Source: JAVBSX01 sp031549565 (lineage in GTDB: Bacteria > Planctomycetota > Planctomycetia > Pirellulales > Thermoguttaceae). Taken from it: a stretch of DNA of 64,000 nt. The notes beneath the pieces were generated by a model. It saw only the letters and a list, made by a program, of their open reading frames with translations. It was not told the DNA's origin and ran no database searches. The stretch covers positions 1-64,000 of the forward strand of contig JAVBPO010000054.1 in NCBI GenBank assembly GCA_031549565.1. The letters run 5' to 3'. The position numbers were made by a program, and so were the translations under genes. Below, piece after piece: positions 52,518 to 61,164 of this stretch (the first letter of the stretch is position 1; each line of letters begins with the position of its first letter).

Positions 52518-52894
52518 AAAAAACACCGAAACGATTATCTCCCGGTGAACTGGAAATCATGCAGATTCTTTGGACCAACGGACCGGTTTCGTTGGGAGAA
52601 GCACAGGTCGCGATCGGTCGCCGGATCGGGTACACGACGATCCAAACGCGGCTCAATCGGCTCGTCGAGAAAGGTTTGGTCGCCCGATCGCCGGAACGAC
52701 CGATGAAGTTCAGCGCGTTGCTCGAACCGGAAGAAGCGTCCAAGCCGCACTTGGATATGCTCCTGGACCGGATTGCCGGGGGGAGCGTCGTACCACTCGT
52801 CGCCGGGTTGGTCCGCAATCGCAAACTCAACCGGGACGAAATCGCGTCCCTGAAAGCTCTCGTCCGGGAACTGGAAAGTCGAGGTGAAAAGTGA
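52514..52894 (+). CDS. BlaI/MecI/CopY family transcriptional repressor
   Basis: 126-aa winged-helix repressor. Family signature: LSPGELEIMQILWTNGPVSL, then YTTIQTRLNRLVEKGLVARS (recognition helix and wing), ending with a dimerisation helix. It presumably binds the two palindromes at 52441 and 52467 and represses its own operon; in the BlaR/MecR scheme it is cleaved when the sensor protease fires. The next gene overlaps it by 4 bp (GTGA), encoding the cognate M56 protein. Antibiotic resistance is not implied, since no beta-lactamase is seen. Confidence 0.95.
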   Translation: MKKTPKRLSPGELEIMQILWTNGPVSLGEAQVAIGRRIGYTTIQTRLNRLVEKGLVARSPERPMKFSALLEPEEASKPHLDMLLDRIAGGSVVPLVAGLVRNRKLNRDEIASLKALVRELESRGEK

Positions 52895-55257
52895 GCGTTT
52901 TTCTCTGTGAACACCTGGTTTCCTCGACGGTTCTTTTGACCGTCTTTGCAACCGTTGCGGGAATCACACTTTACGTCGGAAAAGTCCGCTCGCCGAAAAT
53001 TCAACGGCTGGTCTGGTCGGCCGTGCTGCTTTCCGGAGTGTTGTGGTTCCACGTCCCGATTTCCTTGCCGGTGTTACCCAAAATCCCCGCACCGGTTTTG
53101 GTCGAGGAGCCGCCTTTGGATATCGTTCACACTCCCTCAGGCGTAACGCCGATTCCGGAACCCATGTTTACCGAAGACGTTACACCGACGTTTACCGCAC
53201 CGGAAACGGTAAAAGCCGAACCGCCGCAATGGACCGTCGTTCCAGAACCAGCGCCGATTACGGAAGTGAAAACGCCGGTTTCCTGGAGTACGATTTTCGT
53301 CGCGGTTTGGCTGCTCGGGATCGTCGTGCTGATCTTGCGCAGCGTCGCCGGATATATCGTGATTTTGCGGCTCGTGAACAACGCGATTCCGGCGTCCGGG
53401 GAAGATGAAGCGTTGTGGCGTCAAGTTTTGCGTTACGAAAATCTTCCCTCAGACAAGATTCCGCTTTTGCTCACGGAGAATCTCGGTCCGGCCTTGATCC
53501 GGTTGCCTCGCAAGTGTGCCGTGGTGCTGCCGGAGGAATCGTGGGAACTCCTCACGCTTGACGCCAAACGTTGCGTTTTAAAACACGAGCTTGCCCATTA
53601 CCGGCGCAACGATATCTTCAAGTCGGGAGTGATGCGGTTGCTCGCTTTGGTCCATTGGTTTAATCCGTTCGCGTGGTTTGCACGCTACAAATTCGAGGAC
53701 GCCGCGGAACGGGCCTGCGATTTTTACGCGCACGGTGCTTCGGAATCCGACGTTCGGATTTACGCCGAAGCGCTCCTTGCGATTCACGATCAGGCCGCGA
53801 CGCAAACGGCGGCGTATCGTCTCGTACTCGGCCGTGGCGTCGGGGAGCGTAATATTTCCGAACGAGTTCGCTCTCTTCTTCACTTTCAAACTTTGGAGGA
53901 TTCCATGTTTAAGAAAACACTTATCATTTCACTCGTGTGCGTTGCCGTCGTTTTGGGAGCCGTTCGATTCCGGCTCGTCGCGCAACAGGAGCCTGCCGAC
54001 CCGCAACAGGCGGCGTCACAGCCGGAAGAAAAACCGAATCCGAACCTGCGGTACGACGGTAAAACGTTCGCGCAGTGGAAAGATTATCTCGCCAACGAGC
54101 TGAAACCGGAACGTCGCGTCGACGGGCTGTGCGCCGTGGCCGCATTCGCCAACAAAGGGTACGGAAAAGAAGCCGCCGAGTACGCCGTCGAACTGATGAA
54201 CGAACGGAACGTCGAATTTCCGCCGGTTATTTTTTACGATGCGAAGCGTTTCGATTCGATGCTGTTCGTCGCCATGACGACATTTTCAGCGACGGATGAA
54301 ATGAGAATCATGCTCCCCCATGAAATTCCGTTTCAATGGACCATACCGATTCTGATGAAAAAATACGAAAACGGTACGGAGCACGAAAAGCGAAACGCCC
54401 GGAATATGATTCTCGCGATCCTCTATTTCATGAATGAGAAACCGACCCCGCCGATCGAAGTCCTCAAACCGTGCGCGCAGGTTCTCAGGGATATTTACCG
54501 TGATCCGGCGCTGAGAAAAGAGTACGCCATGCCGAACGCCTGCGTGATGCCGTTGATCGATGAACTCCCGGAATTGATCGAACCGCTGAAGAAAATGGCG
54601 CTCGGCGAAGAAACGGACCAAGACCCGAGTGTCAATCGAAACGTTTACAATAACGCGTTTTCCACCCCGATGATCGCATTTCACATCTTATGCAAAGCGG
54701 GAAAAAATCAGCAGTACGCTCTGGAAGTGCTGCCCAAACTCGCGGAAGGTCTGTTGTCGGATGATGATGCCAAACGGGTGAATTCCATGAAAATGATCCA
54801 TTATCTTTACCTGATCCGCAGAGATCCGAAAGGTTTCCCTTGGGATGGAGTATACTGGGACGGTATGTGGGGCGAACGCAGTACTTCTTTTTACGAGGTC
54901 GCGAGTTTTGCCGCACTCTATTACGACGACGAAACAGGTGAGATTTTTCAATCGATTCTTGAAGAAGCGGCGAAAAAACAGCGAGTAGACGAATTTGCCC
55001 AAATGAAAGTTGCCTTTCAACAAACGGTCCGGCACTCGCACCAAGGGGCAAAAGACGCATTACCGACGAGCCCCAAAGAACGGCGCATCGACGAAGCTTT
55101 CGCGAAAGCGCTCGCGTCGATGTCGGAGGAAAACAGGAATGCCGTGCAAAAAAAATGCGCCGAAATCCCCGGACAACTGATCCATCATCTTAAAGGGGAC
55201 GGAGCGAGTTACATCGTGCCAGGCACCGGGAGGGGCATGGGCGGGGGAATGCGGTAA
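52891..55257 (+). CDS. M56/BlaR1-like sensor protease fused to a HEAT-like domain
   Basis: 788-aa membrane protein starting with GTG that overlaps the blaI stop. Several N-terminal helices, a long Pro-rich loop (about residues 65-125), then the M56 metalloprotease HELAH motif (about 232-236) flanked by VLKHELAHYRRNDI. Another membrane helix follows at about 338-358. Instead of the beta-lactam-binding domain of BlaR1, the C-terminal 400 residues are soluble and helical, beginning NPNLRYDGKTFAQWKDYLANELKPERRVD, a pattern of planctomycete HEAT-like domains. The signal sensed is unknown; the BlaI partner is likely its substrate. Confidence 0.88.
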   Translation: MSVFLCEHLVSSTVLLTVFATVAGITLYVGKVRSPKIQRLVWSAVLLSGVLWFHVPISLPVLPKIPAPVLVEEPPLDIVHTPSGVTPIPEPMFTEDVTPTFTAPETVKAEPPQWTVVPEPAPITEVKTPVSWSTIFVAVWLLGIVVLILRSVAGYIVILRLVNNAIPASGEDEALWRQVLRYENLPSDKIPLLLTENLGPALIRLPRKCAVVLPEESWELLTLDAKRCVLKHELAHYRRNDIFKSGVMRLLALVHWFNPFAWFARYKFEDAAERACDFYAHGASESDVRIYAEALLAIHDQAATQTAAYRLVLGRGVGERNISERVRSLLHFQTLEDSMFKKTLIISLVCVAVVLGAVRFRLVAQQEPADPQQAASQPEEKPNPNLRYDGKTFAQWKDYLANELKPERRVDGLCAVAAFANKGYGKEAAEYAVELMNERNVEFPPVIFYDAKRFDSMLFVAMTTFSATDEMRIMLPHEIPFQWTIPILMKKYENGTEHEKRNARNMILAILYFMNEKPTPPIEVLKPCAQVLRDIYRDPALRKEYAMPNACVMPLIDELPELIEPLKKMALGEETDQDPSVNRNVYNNAFSTPMIAFHILCKAGKNQQYALEVLPKLAEGLLSDDDAKRVNSMKMIHYLYLIRRDPKGFPWDGVYWDGMWGERSTSFYEVASFAALYYDDETGEIFQSILEEAAKKQRVDEFAQMKVAFQQTVRHSHQGAKDALPTSPKERRIDEAFAKALASMSEENRNAVQKKCAEIPGQLIHHLKGDGASYIVPGTGRGMGGGMR

Positions 55258-55345
55258 AGCGGCGTAGCGGTTTCGCAGTACCACATGTCTCACACGGAGG
55301 GTGTTAAGAATGTAATCCTTTCCGTGCATCTGTGCACCCAACAAA

Positions 55346-55386
55346 AAACCGCGTAAGCATTGGCATTTCAATGACTTACGCGGTTT
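55346..55386. terminator. Bidirectional intrinsic terminator between M56 gene and tRNA-Glu
   Basis: 12-bp stem AAACCGCGTAAG/CTTACGCGGTTT with a 17-nt loop. On the minus strand (tRNA-Glu transcript) it is followed by a run of seven Ts; on the plus strand by TAATTTTTG. It can end both the M56 and the tRNA transcripts. Confidence 0.9.
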
Positions 55387-55400
55387 AATTTTTGAAAAAC

Positions 55401-55472
55401 TGACCCCGACGGGAATCGAACCCGTGCCGCGGCCTTGAAAGGGCCGTGTCCTAACCGCTAGACGACGGGGCC
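55401..55472 (-). tRNA. tRNA-Glu (anticodon UUC)
   Basis: 72 nt. Acceptor GGCCCCG/CGGGGTC with discriminator A, D arm GTCTAGCGGTTAGGAC, anticodon stem CGGCC/GGCCG with loop CTTTCAA (anticodon TTC), and T arm CGGGTTCGATTCCCG. The 3' CCA is not encoded, so the cca gene product is needed. Followed by a strong terminator. Confidence 0.97.
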
Positions 55473-55710
55473 ATCAACTGTCTGTCGCGAACGACAGGAC
55501 AATCAAGAGTGTGCATTATCTCCAAAACGGCCTCAACGTCAAGGGGCAAGAGAACTGCAAAGTTGAAACATCAGGAAAATATTACAACATCAACTTTTGA
55601 GTTTTTGCGCTCGATTTTTGCGGTTGTTTGATATGGCTCTTGAATTCGATTTCGAGACTTCTTAGAATGATGCTTTCACTTTTCCCGTTCCTCGATTTCA
55701 CGAACTTGCC

Positions 55711-56763
55711 ATGTTTCTGCTCGAAAACTATTCGCTTGCCGTTCTGTTCTGTTTCATTACGATGCTCTGCTGGGGCTCCTGGGGTAATACGCAGAAATTG
55801 GCGGGAAAAACCTGGCGGTTCGAGTTGTTCTATTGGGATTATGTGATCGGCGTGTTTTTGCTGTCGCTCGTTTGCGCTTTGACGGCGGGCAATTCCGGAG
55901 ACATGGGGCGAGGATTCTTCGCCGACCTGTCCCAGGCGAGTACTTCCGCGCTCGGTTGGGCGTTTCTGGGCGGGGTCGTGTTCAACATCGCGAATATCCT
56001 ACTCGTTGCCGCGATCGCGATTGCCGGAATGTCGGTCGCGTTTCCCGTCGGAATCGGGCTCGCCTTGGTTTTGGGCGTTATCCTGAACTACGTCGACAAG
56101 CCGGAAGGGAATCCCACGGTGATCTTTACCGGCGTCGCCCTGATCGCGGTTGCGATCGTGATCAATGCGATCGCTTACCGGAAACTGCCGGGCCAGAATT
56201 CGTCCGTCGGAACGCGGGGACTCGTTCTCTCGATCATCTGCGGCGTGCTCATGTCGACGTTTTATTACTTCGTCGCAAAATCGCTGGCCGGGGTCGAAAT
56301 GGCCGACGGAGCGGGAATCAACAACACGGTTACGGCGGCAACGCTCGAAGGGGGAACGCTGCAAGCCGGGAAACTGACCGCATACACGGCAAACTTCATT
56401 TTCGCACTCGGGATTCTGCTGAGCAACTTCATCGTCAACACGGTCGTGATGCTCAAGCCGTTCATCGGAACTCCGGTCAATCCGATGGAGTATTTCAAAG
56501 GAACGCCGAAAGATCACCTCTGGGGGATCATCGGCGGCTGTATTTGGGGCATCGGGATGTCGTGCAACATCGTCGCCTCGAACGTCGCTTCGCCGGCGAT
56601 TGCTTACGGGCTCGGGCAAGGGGCGACGCTCGTTTCCGCGATTTGGGGCGTTTTCATCTGGCGGGAATTCCGAACCGCCCCGAAAGGGACCGAAAAGTTG
56701 CTCGGCGTGATGTTCCTGCTCTTCTTCGTCGGGCTGGGGATGATTATTTACGCGAAGATGTAG
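55711..56763 (+). CDS. DMT-superfamily permease (GRP/rhamnose-transport-like)
   Basis: 350-aa inner-membrane protein with about ten helices. Opening LAVLFCFITMLCWGSWGNTQKLAGKTWRFELFYWDY is typical of the glucose/ribose porter and rhamnose symporter group within DMT. Gly-rich paired helices (GWAFLGGVVFNIANILLVAAIAIAGMSVAFPVGIGLA and LWGIIGGCIWGIGMSCNIVA) suggest two homologous halves. The long loop between them contains LEGGTLQAGKLTAY. A sugar or other small substrate is likely but not provable. Stands alone downstream of the tRNA. Confidence 0.88.
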   Translation: MFLLENYSLAVLFCFITMLCWGSWGNTQKLAGKTWRFELFYWDYVIGVFLLSLVCALTAGNSGDMGRGFFADLSQASTSALGWAFLGGVVFNIANILLVAAIAIAGMSVAFPVGIGLALVLGVILNYVDKPEGNPTVIFTGVALIAVAIVINAIAYRKLPGQNSSVGTRGLVLSIICGVLMSTFYYFVAKSLAGVEMADGAGINNTVTAATLEGGTLQAGKLTAYTANFIFALGILLSNFIVNTVVMLKPFIGTPVNPMEYFKGTPKDHLWGIIGGCIWGIGMSCNIVASNVASPAIAYGLGQGATLVSAIWGVFIWREFRTAPKGTEKLLGVMFLLFFVGLGMIIYAKM

Positions 56764-56771
56764 AAAATTGT

Positions 56772-56799
56772 GCAGCCCGGGGCAGGCCCCGGGGCTAAC
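56772..56799. repeat. REP-like palindrome with GGCTAAC tail
   Basis: GCAGCCCGGGGCAGGCCCCG then GGGCTAAC, in the 36-bp convergent gap between the permease and pheS. May double as a 3' hairpin. Confidence 0.65.
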
Positions 56800-57813
56800 T
56801 TAGACGATTGCGGCGAACTGTTCGTTGAATCGCAGGTCGCCGCAGTTGAGCAGGCGGATGTCGCGGATGCCGTATTTCATCATCGCAAGCCTTGTCAGCC
56901 CCATTCCGAACGCAAAACCGCTGTACTCGTTCGGGTCGATGTTGCCCGCTTTGAGCACGTTCGGATGAACCAAACCGCATGGAATCAGTTCGATCCAGCC
57001 GTCGCCGCACGTCGGGCACCCCTTGCCGCCGCAGAGCAGGCAGTTCAGGTCAAGCTCGAACCCCGGCTCGACGAACGGGAAAAAACCGGGCCGGAGTCGG
57101 ACTTTCACGTCCTGTTTGAACACTTCGCTGAGGATCGTTTTCATCACGGCAATCAGGTTCGCGACGGAAATGTCCTTGTCGACGACGAGCCCTTCGCATT
57201 GGTAGAACGTGTTTTCGTGGGACGGATCGACCGCTTCGTACCGGAAACAACGGCCCGGAAAGACGGCGCGAACCGGGGCGCCGAACCGCAAAAGCGTCCG
57301 AACCTGACTTGCCGAGGTGTGCGTTCGCAAAACGCGGTCGTTCGTCAGCCAAAACGTGTCCTGCATATCCCGGGCCGGGTGATCCGACGGAATGTTCAGC
57401 GATTCGAAACAGGCGTATTCCGTTTCGACTTCCGGGCCGCCGAGCACGGTGAAGCCCATTCCTTGGAAAATGTCTTCGATTTCCATTTGCACCAGCGTAA
57501 TCGGATGGAGCGAGCCGAGATTCCGATTCGAACCGGGTTGGGTTAAATCGATTCCACCGGTTTTTTTGACCGGTACCGCTTTCGCCTGATCGACCGCCTG
57601 CTGAATCGTTTCGGTCGCGAAGTTTTTCAGGTCGTTCAGCTTTTGCCCGAACCCTTTTTTCTCCTCCGCGGAAAGCTTGCTGAAATCGGTTTCTTTGGCA
57701 AGGTTCGTGATGATTCCCTTGCGACCGAGATATTTGACCCGAACGGCTTCGACCGACTCGGAATCCGTCGCTTGCTGAAGATCGGAAAGAAGAACTGTGC
57801 GGAGGGTTTCCAT
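56800..57813 (-). CDS. pheS: Phenylalanyl-tRNA synthetase alpha subunit
   Basis: 337 aa from the ATG at 57813 (METLRTVLLSDL). Charges tRNA-Phe as an (alpha-beta)2 enzyme. Visible motifs: N-terminal coiled-coil region, motif 2-like FRYEAVDPSHENTFYQCEG, and motif 3 SGFAFGMGLTRLAMMKYGI. A Cys cluster, CLLCGGKGCPTCGDGW, is a zinc-type insertion found in a subset of bacterial PheS. The pheT gene is not next to it. Upstream 279 bp hold a palindrome at 57982. Confidence 0.96.
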   Translation of the reverse strand: METLRTVLLSDLQQATDSESVEAVRVKYLGRKGIITNLAKETDFSKLSAEEKKGFGQKLNDLKNFATETIQQAVDQAKAVPVKKTGGIDLTQPGSNRNLGSLHPITLVQMEIEDIFQGMGFTVLGGPEVETEYACFESLNIPSDHPARDMQDTFWLTNDRVLRTHTSASQVRTLLRFGAPVRAVFPGRCFRYEAVDPSHENTFYQCEGLVVDKDISVANLIAVMKTILSEVFKQDVKVRLRPGFFPFVEPGFELDLNCLLCGGKGCPTCGDGWIELIPCGLVHPNVLKAGNIDPNEYSGFAFGMGLTRLAMMKYGIRDIRLLNCGDLRFNEQFAAIV

Positions 57814-57981
57814 GGAGACTCCCGAAAAAAGATGCAAAATTGGAAAACGATCATTGTATTCTCAGGACACAATTTCGCAATCCACGGGTGAGCAAACCTT
57901 CGAGTTTGCCAATCAATCCCATAATTCCCGTTAGGGAAAATATTTCTTGAAATATCGGAATAAATGTGGAAAATGTGTCCT

Positions 57982-58000
57982 ATACTCTTTATAAGAGTAT
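57982..58000. promoter_or_regulatory. Perfect palindrome upstream of the chemotaxis receptor
   Basis: ATACTCTT-TAT-AAGAGTAT, 8-bp arms with 3-bp centre, about 93 bp before the receptor gene. Candidate operator; no regulator is identified. Confidence 0.4.
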
Positions 58001-58092
58001 CATTTTCACTGGCGAAATACGAATGGACTTGGTTTTGAAGTCCGAGCGTATCTCGAAGAAAGAATCCCAATATTTCCCCCAAAAGTGCTCCC

Positions 58093-60225
58093 ATGTTCAA
58101 TCGACTCTCCATTGGCGCGAAGCTGATCCTCGGTTTCGCTTGTTTAATCGTTTTTCTCCTTATTATCGGTGTAGTCGGCCTGTTTAGTATGAGGTCGATG
58201 GACAAATCCGCCGTCGACGCCATCGCTCAAAAACAGTTGGTCGCCGATGCGATGGATATGGACGGCTTTATGTATGAAGCCCAATTTTACGCCATGTGCG
58301 GATTGTACTTCAAAGAAGAAACCTGGATGGGAAAAAACGCGGACAATACGCAAGGAACCGGCGTGGTCGCCGATAAGGTCGCGAATTTGACGAAAAGCAT
58401 GGCCGATCGAATTCCCGATCAAGATCCTTTGGACCAAGCCGCGAAGGACATCGCCAAGGAATTCGATCATTACGACGGATTGACCGACGAGTGGGTTCTG
58501 CTCAATCGAAATATCAAAAAATCGGCGGAAGATCGGGTGGGACTAGCCGACTCTGTCCAAAATGCCTTTAAGGAGGTCGTCAAATCTGTTGAGGGAACGA
58601 CTAAGGGCGAAACGATCTATTTCGACCGCGAAAAGAACGCTGCTCTCGCTGAAAAACCGGAAGGAGATTCCAAGGAGATCGCGAAACTGGCGTTCACATC
58701 CTCTCGTTTTGCCGATCAACAAAGACAACTCGGCCTCATTCTTGAAGACACCGAATGGGTTCGCCGCCTCACTCGCGAGCAGGCGATGATCACCAACATG
58801 GAAGATCTCACTAAGAAAAACAAACAAATCACCGACGCTTTTCAGAAATCTTACAGTGACATCGACACCCTTATCGCCGGACTAACAAACCCTGATAATA
58901 TCGCGAAAGCAAAAGAAGGACGCGTCCAATTGAAAAAATGGGAAGACGCGGTCATTGTCTATGAAAAACTGGCCGTCGATCAAAACGAAGTGATCGCGAA
59001 ATTTCTCGCGTCCGCTGCCAGCATTTCCAAGTTGAACGACCAGATCAGCAAAGGCTCCGAAACGAACGCTCAAGCCGCGATGGATACCTCGAAACAGGCT
59101 TACGCGACGGGCTGGTACACTGCGATCGGCGTTTCTGCAGTCGCCCTTCTGGTCGGTATCCTTCTCGGTTGGGGTTTGACCAACAGCATCGCCGGCGGAA
59201 CCGCGAAGATTACCGACGCGTTGCGTAAACTCGTGACCGAAGGGGACATTACCGTGCAGATTGATCCGGCCCTGAAAAGCCGGGGGGACGAAATCGGTCG
59301 ACTCGCCGGCATCGCCGACGGGGTTCTCGCCGATTACAACGGGGTCTCCAATTTGGCGGCGTCGCTGGCCAACGGCGACTGGACCGTTCCCGTCAAGTCG
59401 AAAAGCGAAAAGGACTCGATGAACATCGGCCTGAAAAGCATGATCGTCGCCGTCAACGAAGCGCTGCATCAAGTCGACCAAACGGTCTCGCAAGTCGCGA
59501 CCGGAGCGGGCGAAGTTTCCACCGCTGCCCAGAACCTCTCCAGCGGAGCCCAGGAATCCGCCGCGAGTCTGGAACAGATTACCGCCTCGATGAGCGAAAT
59601 CAGCAGTCAGACGAAGCAAAACGCCGAAAATGCCGGAACCGCCCGGGATTTGGCGAAAAAAGCGAGCGAAGCCGCCGCCGAAGGACAGCAGGCGATGACG
59701 AACATGAACACGTCGATGGAACGGATCACTCGCAACTCGGAGGAGGTGCAGCGGGTCATTAAAGTGATCGACGACATCGCGTTCCAGACGAACCTTCTCG
59801 CTTTGAATGCCGCCGTCGAAGCCGCCCGGGCCGGACAGCACGGGAAGGGATTCGCGGTCGTCGCCGAGGAAGTGCGAAACCTCGCCGCCCGAAGCGCCAA
59901 GGCCGCCCGGGAAACCGCCGACCTGATCGCGACCAGCGGAAAGGAAATCGAAAAAGGGGGCGAAGTCGCGAATCAGACCTCGGAGGTCCTGAACACGATC
60001 GTCGAGCAGATCAAGGAGACGACCGACCTGATCGCCGGAATCGCGATCGCCAGCAACGAGCAGGCGCAAGGAGTCGGCCAGGTGACGATCGGCTTGCAAC
60101 AGATCGATGCCGTGACCCAGCAGAACACGGCCAGCGCCGAAGAATCGGCCAGCGCCGCCGGTGAAATGACCGGTCAAGCCGTCCAATTGCAGAAATTGAT
60201 CGGTCAATTCAAATTGACCCGGTAG
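58093..60225 (+). CDS. Methyl-accepting chemotaxis protein
   Basis: 710-aa receptor. TM1 at about 10-32 (LILGFACLIVFLLIIGVVGLF), a periplasmic helical ligand domain of about 300 residues, TM2 at about 339-361, a HAMP-like linker, and a cytoplasmic methylation/signalling coiled coil. The hairpin tip IDDIAFQTNLLALNAAVEAARAG is the most conserved part, and the EEVRNLAARSAKAARET stretch follows. It should modulate a CheA kinase; none is in this window. Start at the ATG at 58093, after a palindrome. Confidence 0.95.
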   Translation: MFNRLSIGAKLILGFACLIVFLLIIGVVGLFSMRSMDKSAVDAIAQKQLVADAMDMDGFMYEAQFYAMCGLYFKEETWMGKNADNTQGTGVVADKVANLTKSMADRIPDQDPLDQAAKDIAKEFDHYDGLTDEWVLLNRNIKKSAEDRVGLADSVQNAFKEVVKSVEGTTKGETIYFDREKNAALAEKPEGDSKEIAKLAFTSSRFADQQRQLGLILEDTEWVRRLTREQAMITNMEDLTKKNKQITDAFQKSYSDIDTLIAGLTNPDNIAKAKEGRVQLKKWEDAVIVYEKLAVDQNEVIAKFLASAASISKLNDQISKGSETNAQAAMDTSKQAYATGWYTAIGVSAVALLVGILLGWGLTNSIAGGTAKITDALRKLVTEGDITVQIDPALKSRGDEIGRLAGIADGVLADYNGVSNLAASLANGDWTVPVKSKSEKDSMNIGLKSMIVAVNEALHQVDQTVSQVATGAGEVSTAAQNLSSGAQESAASLEQITASMSEISSQTKQNAENAGTARDLAKKASEAAAEGQQAMTNMNTSMERITRNSEEVQRVIKVIDDIAFQTNLLALNAAVEAARAGQHGKGFAVVAEEVRNLAARSAKAARETADLIATSGKEIEKGGEVANQTSEVLNTIVEQIKETTDLIAGIAIASNEQAQGVGQVTIGLQQIDAVTQQNTASAEESASAAGEMTGQAVQLQKLIGQFKLTR

Positions 60226-60307
60226 AAATCTCACTAAAAGAGCCGGGGATGAAGCAAAGCGCAATCCCCGGGTTCAACCGACCCTTCACGCGTCTATAAT
60301 AGAAAAA

Positions 60308-60330
60308 GCGGTCGGCGGTCTCCCGACCGC
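60308..60330 (+). terminator. Hairpin after the chemotaxis receptor
   Basis: 8-bp stem GCGGTCGG/CCGACCGC with 7-nt loop; a weak T-rich stretch (TTATTGTTTGTACTTTTTTC) follows within 30 bp. A second 8-bp GC stem (CCGGGGAT/ATCCCCGG, 60243-60271) lies just upstream. Possible terminator, not strong. Confidence 0.45.
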
Positions 60331-60370
60331 CGGCCGCTTATTGTTTGTACTTTTTTCTCGGAGCTTTGTC

Positions 60371-60643
60371 ATGTCAACCTTGTTGCAAACGGAATTAGCC
60401 GAATCGTTGGACGATTTTATTCGAAACGAAATCGAAGAACTCGGTTTACGCGACGAGCGGGAATACCTCGAACGACTTGCCAAAGCCGAACAAAAGAAAA
60501 AAATCCAGGCGTATTTCGACGCCAAAATTCTCGAAGCGCTTGAAGACGATGTCTGGTATACCATGGAAGACGATTGGTTGGAAAAAAAGATCGCCGAAAT
60601 GGATCGTCGGATCGAAGCCAGAAAAACAAAGAAAGTGCAATGA
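60371..60643 (+). CDS. ParD-like antitoxin
   Basis: 90-aa protein (ATG at 60371). The N terminus MSTLLQTELAESLDDFIRNE followed by IEELGLRDEREYLERLAKAEQ fits the ParD/CopG-like ribbon-helix-helix antitoxins, with a longer charged C-terminal tail (AKILEALEDDVWYTMEDDWLEKK) that would bind the toxin. It overlaps the toxin gene by 4 bp (ATGA), the usual type II arrangement. Likely autoregulates. Confidence 0.85.
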   Translation: MSTLLQTELAESLDDFIRNEIEELGLRDEREYLERLAKAEQKKKIQAYFDAKILEALEDDVWYTMEDDWLEKKIAEMDRRIEARKTKKVQ

Positions 60644-60993
60644 TCCGTAAAATTAAATTTACTTCGCTGGCGGATACCGACGTGGACGATATTGGCGATT
60701 ATTTTACGGCACGAAATCGTGACGTGGGCACGAAGTTCTATCAGTCGGTCGTTAAAACCACTCAATTCCTTGCCCGTGTTTCGGAAACGTCGGAAATCGG
60801 AACTCTTTACGAATCAGATTCGCCGACGTGTCAAAACATTCGTTTGTGGCGCGTCGACGGTTTTTCGAACTATTTGGTTTTCTATCGTGTTGAAGGTTCG
60901 ACGTTGAAAATCCTCCGGGTCCTTCATGGCTCCCGGGATTATCGAAACATCATGGAAATGGTTCCACCGCAAGAATCAGAGCGGGAAGCGTAA
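60640..60993 (+). CDS. RelE/ParE-family toxin
   Basis: 117-aa toxin with the family layout: MIRKIKFTSLADTDVDDIGDYFTARN (N-terminal helices), NIRLWRVDGFSNYLVFYRVEGSTLKILRVLHGSRDYRN, the last part being the typical ParE signature. ParE proteins poison gyrase while RelE proteins cleave mRNA; sequence alone does not decide, but the RDYRN ending favours ParE. The last residues ESEREA and stop lie inside the 25-mer companion repeat at 60977, so the end of the gene has been shaped by a repeat. Confidence 0.88.
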   Translation: MIRKIKFTSLADTDVDDIGDYFTARNRDVGTKFYQSVVKTTQFLARVSETSEIGTLYESDSPTCQNIRLWRVDGFSNYLVFYRVEGSTLKILRVLHGSRDYRNIMEMVPPQESEREA

Positions 60994-61140
60994 GCGAGCG
61001 TCAAAAAGACGTCAACAGCCGGGAATTCTAAGTTCTCATTGGGTATGGGTTATTTTTGATTTGTTGTGTTTTATTTGTTTTTTGTTATTTTTTATTTGCT
61101 ACTTCTCATTTAAAAACGCTCGCTTCCGCTTCCCGCTCTG
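60977..61140. repeat. MITE-like element: inverted 25-mer companion repeats around T-rich heptads
   Basis: CAGAGCGGGAAGCGTAAGCG AGCGT (60977-61001) and its inverse ACGCTCGCTTCCGCTTCCCG CTCTG (61116-61140), one mismatch in 25, bound a 164-bp element. The interior has degenerate 7-bp T-rich units (ATTTGTT, TTATTTT). It overlaps the toxin stop and ends 24 bp before priA. Confidence 0.85.
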
Positions 61141-61164
61141 ATTTTGCTTCCCGCTCTGTTTTAC

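Noticed and set aside
52891..55257. Beta-lactam resistance sensor BlaR1/MecR1
   Set aside because: The M56 domain is present but no penicillin-binding SxxK domain or beta-lactamase gene was found.
60243..60271. Intrinsic terminator from CCGGGGAT/ATCCCCGG
   Set aside because: The stem is good but no T-tract follows; kept only as a secondary hairpin.
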